From the NCBI RefSeq assembly GCF_014635865.1, contig NZ_BMDQ01000003.1, positions 248,001-312,000 of the forward strand: a stretch of 64,000 nt of DNA, read 5' to 3'. The stretch is from Winogradskyella haliclonae (GTDB taxonomy: Bacteria > Bacteroidota > Bacteroidia > Flavobacteriales > Flavobacteriaceae). Shown here piece after piece: positions 1 through 6,174 of the stretch; position 1 is the stretch's first letter, and the number at the start of each line of letters is the position of its first letter. Below the pieces are notes generated by a model that saw only the letters and a list, made by a program, of their open reading frames with translations, made no database searches and was not told where the DNA came from. The translations under genes and the position numbers were made by a program.

Positions 1-48
1 GACAGCATCTCGAATAAAATTGCCAATGGAGACTATTGGAATAATTAA
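1..48 (+). CDS. C-terminal end of an unidentified protein (partial)
   Basis: An open frame runs from the window edge to a TAA at 46-48 and gives a 15-residue tail ending GDYWNN. The gene starts outside the window and its function cannot be judged. The stop lies 12 nt before the first attC-like element, the same arrangement as for the genes that follow, so it is probably the cargo of the preceding cassette. Frame choice rests only on that position. Confidence 0.4.
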   Translation, partial: DSISNKIANGDYWNN

Positions 49-60
49 TAAAAAACGACA

Positions 61-194
61 CCACAACAACGGCTATAGTTCATTACGGCTGAAATTCCTA
101 ATCGGAATTTCGAGCCTTTTTGCTAAATTTATGGTTATGGCGGAATGATACTCGCGTACCATTCCGTAACTAATCATACACAAACACGTTGTGC
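61..194 (+). repeat. attC-like recombination element E1
   Basis: First of five related folded elements. The left end is CCACAAC (61-67) followed by AA and CGG; the right end is CACG^TTGTGC with the presumed crossover after G188. Internal stems are GAAATTCC (91-98) with GGAATTTC (104-111), extended by GGCT/AGCC, and CGGAATG (141-147) with CATTCCG (160-166). The tail CATACACAAA before the crossover recurs in E2. The six bases after G188 (TTGTGC) are the reverse complement of the first six bases of E2, as expected if the region 189-777 entered as a circular cassette. Attribution to the attC class is inference; the repeats and complementarity are seen. Confidence 0.65.
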
Positions 195-218
195 TTCATT
201 ATAACCAACCACTAACCA

Positions 219-646
219 ATGATAAAAATTTTTAGAAAAATCAGACAAGATTTACTTTCAAAAGGCAAAACTGGAAAGTATTTGAAATATGCTATTGGAG
301 AAATTATTCTTGTGGTTATTGGAATTCTTATTGCTGTACAGATAAATAACGGCTATCAGAATATTAAACAGAAGAGGACAGAAATAGAAATATTAAAAGG
401 AATAAAGGCTGATATTCTAGTCGACAAGATTGACATTAATACTAATATTATAGGACATAATAGGACCAAAGAATTCAGTGTTTTTATAAAAGCATATACA
501 ATGTGAAAAGGAATAAAATCTGTTTGGATGCCTTCAATATTAGTCTAAACCGGAAGCAATTAATAAATGTATATTCAGATATCAATGAACAGTGTAATAA
601 TATAATTGCTGAAATCGATAAGGAATTACAAATTTTAGAGAAATAA
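219..646 (+). pseudogene. DUF6090 family membrane protein, frameshifted and shortened
   Basis: The first 95 codons (219-506) read as the typical start of the flavobacterial DUF6090 family: a basic N-terminus (MIKIFRKIRQDLL), then KYLKYAIGEI and one membrane helix with the pattern LVVIGILIAVQINN. The frame stops at 504-506. A second frame, offset by two bases, continues through 646 and encodes a DUF6090-like tail ending EIDKELQILEK. Family members are usually about 240 residues, so an internal deletion must accompany the frameshift. The function of the family is unknown. It is the only coding content of the presumed cassette 189-777, and its stop lies 5 nt before element E2. Confidence 0.7.
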
Positions 647-651
647 CGAAA

Positions 652-783
652 GCACAACAATGGCTATAAGTAATTGCTAGTTCTCACCTACTTCTGAAAA
701 TCCTCGCGGACTTTCTATCTGTGATTTATTTGCTAACTTTAATTCTTAACCACGCAACGAAATCATACACAAATCCGTTAGCA
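652..783 (+). repeat. attC-like recombination element E2
   Basis: Left end GCACAAC (652-658), then AAT (659-661) and GG (662-663). Right end is CATACACAAATCCG^TTAGCA with the presumed crossover after G777. If the region 189-777 is closed into a circle, CCG joins TTGTGC and pairs with GCACAAC-[AAT]-GG as a 9-bp stem with AAT extrahelical, the asymmetry typical of attC sites. TTAGCA after G777 is the reverse complement of the start of E3. The stop of the preceding reading frame is 5 nt upstream. Confidence 0.7.
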
Positions 784-797
784 ATAATTTGAAAAAG

Positions 798-1031
798 ATG
801 AACCATGCAGACTGGATAGGATTTATAGGAGTATTTCAAATTTTACTCGCATATACTCTAAACGTTTCTGGCAGATTAGAAAAGAATAGTTTAACTTTTA
901 TTCTGTTAAATCTATTTGGGGGAATATTAGCCTGTTTAGCTTCGGTACTAATGAAATATATTCCATTTATAATACTTGAGGGAGTATGGTCAATCGTATC
1001 TTTAATAGCACTAATAAAAAGAAAAAATTAA
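798..1031 (+). CDS. CBU_0592-like small membrane protein
   Basis: A 77-residue hydrophobic protein with about three membrane segments, resembling the CBU_0592-type small membrane domain: ADWIGFIGVFQILLAY at the start, then LLNLFGGILACLASVLM and a final FIILEGVWSIVSLIALIKR. Such proteins are widespread and uncharacterised. I chose ATG 798 (MNHADWIG); a TTG three codons upstream at 789 is possible. The stop TAA at 1029-1031 directly abuts the ATG of the next gene, so the two are translationally coupled and belong to one presumed cassette (778 to 1569 or 1586). It starts only about 20 nt after the E2 crossover point, leaving little room for its own promoter. Confidence 0.7.
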   Translation: MNHADWIGFIGVFQILLAYTLNVSGRLEKNSLTFILLNLFGGILACLASVLMKYIPFIILEGVWSIVSLIALIKRKN

Positions 1032-1433
1032 ATGGCTGGAGAAACAAATTTACCTGAATTAATCAAAGGAATGACTCCAAAACTTAATGATGGAGAATAT
1101 GTGTTTTCGACAATAAACGATATAAGTAAAATCGACCGTTACGATACGATTTGTGAATTCAAAGAAGAGGAAGGAGTAACGATTGTTATTGAGAAAAAAA
1201 AGGCAGACAAATTAAACTTGAGTTATGAATACATAGCTTCTTGGATAACACTTATGATCCATTCTTCGCTTGAAGCTGTTGGATTAACAGCAATATTTTC
1301 AACTGAATTAGCAAAAAATAACATTAGTTGTAATGTAATCGCTGGATATTATCACGACCATATTTTTGTTGATAAAAAAGATGCCAACAAAGCAATGAAT
1401 GTTCTGACAAAACTAACCGAAAGTCAACAATAA
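1032..1433 (+). CDS. ACT domain-containing protein
   Basis: A 133-residue soluble protein of the ACT-domain family related to COG3602. The first half ([20 protein letters not shown]...) is the usual lead-in; the second half, from about residue 70, is the ACT-like fold with the string [17 protein letters not shown] followed by [16 protein letters not shown] domains bind amino acids and regulate enzymes, but no enzyme domain is attached and the ligand is unknown. The start codon follows the preceding stop with no gap. The stop lies 7 nt before element E3. Family assignment is fairly sure; the role is open. Confidence 0.75.
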   Translation: MAGETNLPELIKGMTPKLNDGEYVFSTINDISKIDRYDTICEFKEEEGVTIVIEKKKADKLNLSYEYIASWITLMIHSSLEAVGLTAIFSTELAKNNISCNVIAGYYHDHIFVDKKDANKAMNVLTKLTESQQ

Positions 1434-1440
1434 AACCAGC

Positions 1441-1586
1441 TGCTAACAATGTATAACCGCATTTGCTTCGCCAGTCGCTGAGCTCGTGTCGGCGGATTCG
1501 ACTTACGTCCGAATCCACTCGGAATTGCTAACGTCAGTGCTTAACCGAAAATTAACGCACATAAACCCGTAATTGGCGGTTATACG
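1441..1586 (+). repeat. attC-like recombination element E3
   Basis: Left end is TGCTAAC (1441-1447), AAT (1448-1450), GTATAACCGC (1451-1460). A perfect inverted copy of the last block, GCGGTTATAC, lies at 1576-1585. If G1586 were joined to TTAGCA, the first bases of this presumed cassette, the ends would form a 17-bp stem interrupted only by the AAT bulge. An alternative right end is G1569, after CACATAAACCCG, which resembles the tails of E1 and E2. An inner stem GGATTCG/CGAATCC lies around 1494-1516. The sequence after either end (AGACC or TAATTG) does not match the start of E4, so the array logic breaks here. Confidence 0.6.
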
Positions 1587-1680
1587 AGACCACTAGGTGT
1601 AATTTATCGAAATAGTTGTAACCTATTTTACTTTTGAATCGTCTTATAAAAAGAGCAACTTAATCCCTGAATTATGATTT

Positions 1681-2382
1681 ATGATTAAGCTAAAAATAAC
1701 TTGGCGCTATTGTTTAGCATTTTATTGTATTATTATGCTCTATGTATCATTACATGAGTTAATTCATCACTTGGCTGGATATCTTATTTGTGGAGATTGG
1801 GGAATTAAAACATTCAATTATTTTGAAACAGCTTGCGATAATGATAAAAAATCTTTAGCAGCTACATATATAGGTCCGATTTTCACTTTTATGATGATGT
1901 ACTTTGGAATGTATTTATTGAAGAAAAGAAATTCAGAGTATAAAAAACATCTTGGTTTTGCTATTATATTTGCACAATTACCTTTTCAAAGAATGATTTC
2001 TCCATTTTTCAGAATGAACGACGAATTTTATGCTTCCTCTAAATTATTTGGAAATACGAATATTGTGTATTGGTCAGTAATTATACTTATCTGGTTAATT
2101 TGTTTACCACCACTTATAAAAGCATTTCAAGCGATTGGAAATAGAAATAAAATTCTTTGGTTTTTATTTTACTTAATACTCTTTCCTTATTTGTTATGGG
2201 GACCCATTTTTGGTGGACTTGAGTATCTTATGGTAGAAAAGAAAATTTTGTCTCAATCTGTAATAGGAATAGGTTTATTATTTATCCTAAACGAAATTGT
2301 TACAATCGTTGCTTACTACTTCACTAAAAAATATATAAACCCAAATCAAAAAGATAAAAACTACACACAACACCGTGTATAG
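1681..2382 (+). CDS. Multi-pass membrane protein with HELIHH motif, putative zinc peptidase
   Basis: A 233-residue protein with about six membrane segments. The first contains HELIHH at residues 25-30, fitting the HExxH zinc-binding signature of membrane-embedded metallopeptidases (M50/DUF3267-like). A second helix begins AATYIGPIFTFMMMYFG. I do not see a clear NPDG-type third-ligand motif, so peptidase activity is unproven. The C-terminus (KNYTQHRV) is encoded inside attC-like element E4, which suggests the reading frame was joined to the element secondarily. There is no close neighbour on the same strand. Alternative: an inactive membrane protein that keeps the motif by chance. Confidence 0.6.
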   Translation: MIKLKITWRYCLAFYCIIMLYVSLHELIHHLAGYLICGDWGIKTFNYFETACDNDKKSLAATYIGPIFTFMMMYFGMYLLKKRNSEYKKHLGFAIIFAQLPFQRMISPFFRMNDEFYASSKLFGNTNIVYWSVIILIWLICLPPLIKAFQAIGNRNKILWFLFYLILFPYLLWGPIFGGLEYLMVEKKILSQSVIGIGLLFILNEIVTIVAYYFTKKYINPNQKDKNYTQHRV

Positions 2383-2482
2383 CTCTTTGCGGCTGAATTG
2401 CTTGCGCCTGTTCGCTCCGCTCGTGTCATTGCAATTTGCTATCTTTCGTTGACGGCGGAAAATTATACCTAAACTGTTATAA
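2365..2482 (+). repeat. attC-like element E4 (diverged)
   Basis: Left end ACACAAC (2365-2371), ACC, then GTGTATAGC followed by TTTGCGG, in line with the left ends of the other elements. Inner complementary blocks AATTGC (2396-2401) and GCAATT (2431-2436) are visible. A possible right end is CTG^TTATAA around 2476, but this is weakly conserved and does not match the start of E5. The stop codon of the preceding gene (TAG 2380-2382) lies inside the left arm. Likely a degraded or rearranged copy. Confidence 0.45.
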
Positions 2483-2498
2483 GTAATTCAATAAACCT

Positions 2499-2939
2499 AT
2501 GAAACATTTATTGATTATATAATTAATTGTCCCTTTTATAGTTTTTAGGCAAAGCTCTAAAGACAATCAGGCAAAAGAATTAGAAAAGTTAAATGAATAC
2601 TTATTCACGCAATACGTTTTAAAGAAAAATACCCAACACATTAACGACATTGCCAATGAGAACTTTATTTTGATAGCGGCTCCAGGAATAATTGAAAGCA
2701 AAAAACAAGTTATTCAGGGCGTGAATAATCTTAACATTTCTTCATTAAACATAACTGTTGACAAAGTTATTGAAACCGAAAATGTCGGAATTGCAATCGG
2801 AGTTTTAGAAATGTAAGGAACCGTTATGAATAGACCAGTGCCAGGTAAAATTCGCCATTCTAGCACTTTTATAAAACAAGATGGGACTTGGAGACTTCAA
2901 TCTCGGACAATGACTCCTATGATAAGAATGAAACAATAA
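2499..2939 (+). pseudogene. NTF2/SnoaL-like secreted protein with two in-frame stops
   Basis: A 147-codon frame beginning MKHLLII is interrupted by TAA at 2520-2522 (codon 8, in the signal peptide) and TAA at 2814-2816 (codon 106), and is otherwise unbroken to TAA 2937-2939. The translation resembles the nuclear-transport-factor-2-like superfamily (DUF4440 type): an N-terminal helix QAKELEKLNEYLF, a middle with ANENFILIAAPG, and a C-terminal strand pair ending DGTWRLQSRTMTPM. Both stops are one substitution from plausible sense codons (TTA/TAA and GAA/TAA), and there is no frameshift, so inactivation looks recent. Readthrough or sequencing error cannot be excluded from sequence alone. Confidence 0.7.
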
Positions 2940-3002
2940 CTATACTGTTGACGCAACCTTTTCTATATCTATCATCTAATAGAAAACATTAGTCTTAGTT
3001 TT

Positions 3003-3440
3003 ATGAAAAGAATTTTTGCAGGACTATTAATATCTACCTTCATTTTTTCTTGCAATTCAGAAGATGATTGTGAAGAAGTGGCTGCCAATATAGTTATCAT
3101 ATCAGTTAAATTAAACGAAACAAATGGAGTTAACTTATTTGATAATGAGAACTTTGATATGTCATTATTAAAGATTATATCACTTAACGACAGCAGCCAA
3201 GAACTTGAATTTTCTACTTTTGAGTTAGGTGGAGAGAATATTATTGAATTTGAATACATTGGAGATATTGTTTTCAATTATAATGGCGAAAATAAATCAG
3301 ATTTGAAATTTTCCAACACAACTTCTGAATCGAATAAATGTGGTGCTATAACTAATTTTTCTTTCATAGCTGCATCTAATGAGCAAACTATTTGTGAATG
3401 TGATTCCGATGACATTATTAACATCGAATTTGATATATGA
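3003..3440 (+). CDS. Hypothetical lipoprotein
   Basis: A 145-residue protein with a short signal peptide and lipobox (LLISTFIFSC, Cys at residue 17), followed by an acidic SEDDCEEV stretch, so it is probably a lipid-anchored envelope protein. The rest is predicted beta-rich and acidic, with three more cysteines near the C-terminus (KCG and ICEC). I recognise no family. It is the last gene of the cassette-like island; its stop lies 8 nt before element E5. Confidence 0.65.
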   Translation: MKRIFAGLLISTFIFSCNSEDDCEEVAANIVIISVKLNETNGVNLFDNENFDMSLLKIISLNDSSQELEFSTFELGGENIIEFEYIGDIVFNYNGENKSDLKFSNTTSESNKCGAITNFSFIAASNEQTICECDSDDIINIEFDI

Positions 3441-3448
3441 ACTACTAA

Positions 3449-3579
3449 TGCCAACAATTTGTATTGTTCATTGCGTTTAAATTCCGATTAGGAATTTCAT
3501 ACCTTTTTATTATCTTTCGGTCACAACAGGAAATCCTTACTAATTTTCCACAACCAGCCATAGACAAAATCGCTAGGCA
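3449..3579 (+). repeat. attC-like element E5, followed by a gene-free leader to 3759
   Basis: Left end TGCCAAC (3449-3455), AAT (3456-3458), then TTGTATTGTTCATTGCG. Right end is CATAGACAAAATCG followed by CTAGGCA (3573-3579), close to the TTGGCA that would complement the left end. The inner stem AAATTCC (3479-3485)/GGAATTT (3491-3497) is the same stem as in E1, but with the loop in reverse orientation. From 3580 to 3759 I see only AT-rich sequence before the SulP gene: no reading frame of note and no clear TAnnTTTG promoter. Confidence 0.55.
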
Positions 3580-3759
3580 TCATTTACATATAAAATAACT
3601 ATTGTTTTAATACTAGTTCATGTTGCAAACCATAAATCTAAATTCAAACTTCCCAAAAGTAAAACTAGGTCATGTATCACATGATTATCATACGATTAAA
3701 TGTATTGGCATATCTTATATTAAAAACCCTAATAGTTAATACGCCTAGATAGATAATAA

Positions 3760-5988
3760 ATGGAAGGTATACCAAAAAAAGGTTTTAAGGGTCTCATTGA
3801 AAATTGGCAAAGTGATTTAATTGCTGCAATAAGTGTCTCTCTTATTGCCTTACCGTTATCATTAGGTATTGCTTTAGCTGCAGGTGCTCCTGCAATGTCA
3901 GGTATCTTTTCGGCCATTGTAGGTGGTGTCGTAACTACCCTTTATCGTGGTGGTCACATATCTGTCAATGGGCCAGCTAAAGGCGTTATTGGAGTCATTC
4001 TTTTGGGTATTACATTGATGGACGATGGTTCTGGTCAAGCTTTTAATTATGTATTGGCAGCAGTGGTTGTCTCTGGTGCTTTACAAGTGTTATTGGGCAT
4101 TTTGAAATTGGGTCGATTGGCAGACATTTTCCATTCTTCCGTGATTCATGGTATTTTGGCAGCCATCGGAATCATCATATTCGCAAAACAAATTCATGTG
4201 GCTATGGGTACGCATTCCGATAGTCCAAATATTATACAAAACCTTATTGATGCAGTTGTATACTTACATCAAGCAAATCCTTTCGTGGTGATTATTGCCT
4301 TGACTGGGTTACTTTTATTACTGTTTCACTCAAAAATTAGCAATCGCTTTTTTCATTTGTTACCAGCACCTATGTGGGTCATAGCGATTTCTATTCCATT
4401 TGTCTATGCCTTCAATTTCTTTGACGAACATACACTTTCATTCTTCGGAAAAGCATATGAGGTAGGTCCACAGTTATTATTAAACATTCCAGATACGATT
4501 ACAGATTCCATTATGCATCCAAACTTTGGGAAAATTAATACCATAGAATTCTGGACAACCGTATTCTCTATGCTAATCATAACAAGTATTGAATCCTTAG
4601 CCATTGCAAAAGCAGTTGATAAAATTGACCCTTATAAACGAAAAACGGATTTAAATAAGGATTTAACAGGTATTGGATTAAGCACCATGGTCGCAGGTTT
4701 TATTGGCGGTTTACCAATTATTGCTGTGATTATTAGAAGTACTGTCAACATCCATAATGGCGCGAAGACAAAATGGTCTAATATGTATCAAGGCCTTTTG
4801 TTGATTCTTTTTATTGCGGTATTGAGTCCAATAATGAGACAAGTACCTCTATGTGCTTTTGCTATTTTACTCGTTTATACTGGGTTTAAATTAGCGTCAC
4901 CTGCAGTTTTTAAACAAGCTTATAATCAAGGCACTGAGCAGCTCGTATTTTTTGTTGCAACCATGATTTTTACGCTTTATACAAATTTATTAATTGGTTT
5001 AATTGGTGGATTGTTATTAGCCTTGATTACCCATATGTTATTAGCAAAACTATCCATACCGCAATTTTTTAAAATGGTGTATAATCCACGTACAAAAGTG
5101 GTGAAACGACCAGATGGCACTTTTGATTTAAAAATTAGAGGGATTGCAAATTTTTTAGGTATTATAAAGGTCGATAAATTGGTTGCCCAAATTCCTTCAG
5201 GAGCTGACGTCAACATAGATTTATCAGAAACAAGATTGGTAGGTATGACCTATATGGATTACCTAGTGGAATATTTAAAGACTCAGAGGTCTACAGGTGG
5301 CAATGTCTTTATATCTGGGTTGGACGCACATGTATCATCATCAACCTATAATAGAGCCTTAAAAATTAGTTTAACCAGTTCTTCAGCTAAATTATCGCCA
5401 AGGCAAAAACGATTACGAAATTTAGCCACTGAGAAAAGTTATCAATATACGAGTCAAGTAGATTGGAATACAATTTATTTGAAGAAGTTTCACTTTTTTG
5501 AAATTAGACCTATTGAACGTAAATATAATTGTCTTAAAGGCGCTTTTGATGGTTTAAACGCATCCTGGGAAATTGCAGATGTCACATTTAATGAAGGCCA
5601 AGCTTTTACAGCAGAAACGTTTAATACGACACTAATGGTCTTAAAATTGAATAGAAAAATACCTGTTTTTACCATGGAAAAAGAAGGCGTATTAGAAAAA
5701 ATATTTGATCGGATGATGGCATTTACGGGCTATAAAGACATAGACTTTAAGATGTATCCCGATTTTTCAAAAAAGTTCCTGCTTATGGGGAATGATGAAG
5801 CAGAAATAAGAGCGTTTTTTACAGATGAAATCATTCGCTTTTTCGAAAACCATCAGATTTATCATATAGAAAGTAATGGTGAGGCTCTGGTTATTTTTGA
5901 TAAAATAAAACTAGCGAGAACAGATGAAACCATTGCATTTATTGATTATGGTAAGAAATTAGCTACAATCTTAGATGCAACCCATTAG
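3760..5988 (+). CDS. SulP family anion transporter with STAS region and long C-terminal extension
   Basis: A 742-residue inner-membrane transporter of the SulP/SLC26 family, which moves sulfate, bicarbonate or other anions. The N-terminal two thirds carries the family pattern: DLIAAISVSLIALPLSLGIA at residues 19-38, the following APAMSGIFSAIVGG, and many further membrane segments up to about residue 430. A STAS-like domain follows from roughly residue 445 to 540 (VNIDLSETRLVGMTYMDYL). The remaining 200 residues are an additional soluble region that I do not recognise. No carbonic anhydrase or sulfate-assimilation gene lies nearby, so the substrate cannot be inferred. The gene stands alone between the cassette-like island and a convergent TonB operon. 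Confidence 0.88.
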   Translation: MEGIPKKGFKGLIENWQSDLIAAISVSLIALPLSLGIALAAGAPAMSGIFSAIVGGVVTTLYRGGHISVNGPAKGVIGVILLGITLMDDGSGQAFNYVLAAVVVSGALQVLLGILKLGRLADIFHSSVIHGILAAIGIIIFAKQIHVAMGTHSDSPNIIQNLIDAVVYLHQANPFVVIIALTGLLLLLFHSKISNRFFHLLPAPMWVIAISIPFVYAFNFFDEHTLSFFGKAYEVGPQLLLNIPDTITDSIMHPNFGKINTIEFWTTVFSMLIITSIESLAIAKAVDKIDPYKRKTDLNKDLTGIGLSTMVAGFIGGLPIIAVIIRSTVNIHNGAKTKWSNMYQGLLLILFIAVLSPIMRQVPLCAFAILLVYTGFKLASPAVFKQAYNQGTEQLVFFVATMIFTLYTNLLIGLIGGLLLALITHMLLAKLSIPQFFKMVYNPRTKVVKRPDGTFDLKIRGIANFLGIIKVDKLVAQIPSGADVNIDLSETRLVGMTYMDYLVEYLKTQRSTGGNVFISGLDAHVSSSTYNRALKISLTSSSAKLSPRQKRLRNLATEKSYQYTSQVDWNTIYLKKFHFFEIRPIERKYNCLKGAFDGLNASWEIADVTFNEGQAFTAETFNTTLMVLKLNRKIPVFTMEKEGVLEKIFDRMMAFTGYKDIDFKMYPDFSKKFLLMGNDEAEIRAFFTDEIIRFFENHQIYHIESNGEALVIFDKIKLARTDETIAFIDYGKKLATILDATH

Positions 5989-6034
5989 ATATAGAAATTA
6001 AGCACTTATTGAAGCTCAGAATTACTACACATTA

Positions 6035-6072
6035 AACAAAAACACCCACTATTTCTAGCAGGTGTTTCAACT
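6035..6072 (-). terminator. Rho-independent terminator of the TonB-receptor operon
   Basis: Inverted repeat AAACACC (6040-6046) and GGTGTTT (6061-6067). Read on the minus strand the stem is followed by a T-rich run (TTTTTGTTT), fitting termination of the minus-strand operon whose last stop is at 6175. On the plus strand no T run follows, so it is less convincing for the SulP gene. Confidence 0.6.
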
Positions 6073-6174
6073 AAAAAAACTCAAAAAAATAGCATATAAA
6101 TAATGCTTGTGATTCCCTTGAAATCACGATTGTTAGTTTTCAAATCAATCAACCAAAAAAACTTTTCTTTTCAT

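Noticed and set aside
1324-1518. Minus-strand frame across the end of the ACT gene and element E3
   Set aside because: It covers the folded element and a real gene in antisense; the product has no recognisable features.
1586-2482. Extending the cassette junction rule to E3-E4 and E4-E5
   Set aside because: Bases after the possible right ends of E3 (AGACC or TAATTG) and E4 (TTATAA) do not complement the starts of E4 (ACACAAC) or E5 (TGCCAAC). I count only two supported junctions.
2499-2939. Stop-codon reassignment to explain the interrupted NTF2-like gene
   Set aside because: TAA is used normally as a stop by the surrounding intact genes.
6040-6067. Terminator for the SulP gene on the plus strand
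   Set aside because: No T run follows the stem on the plus strand; it fits the minus-strand operon better.
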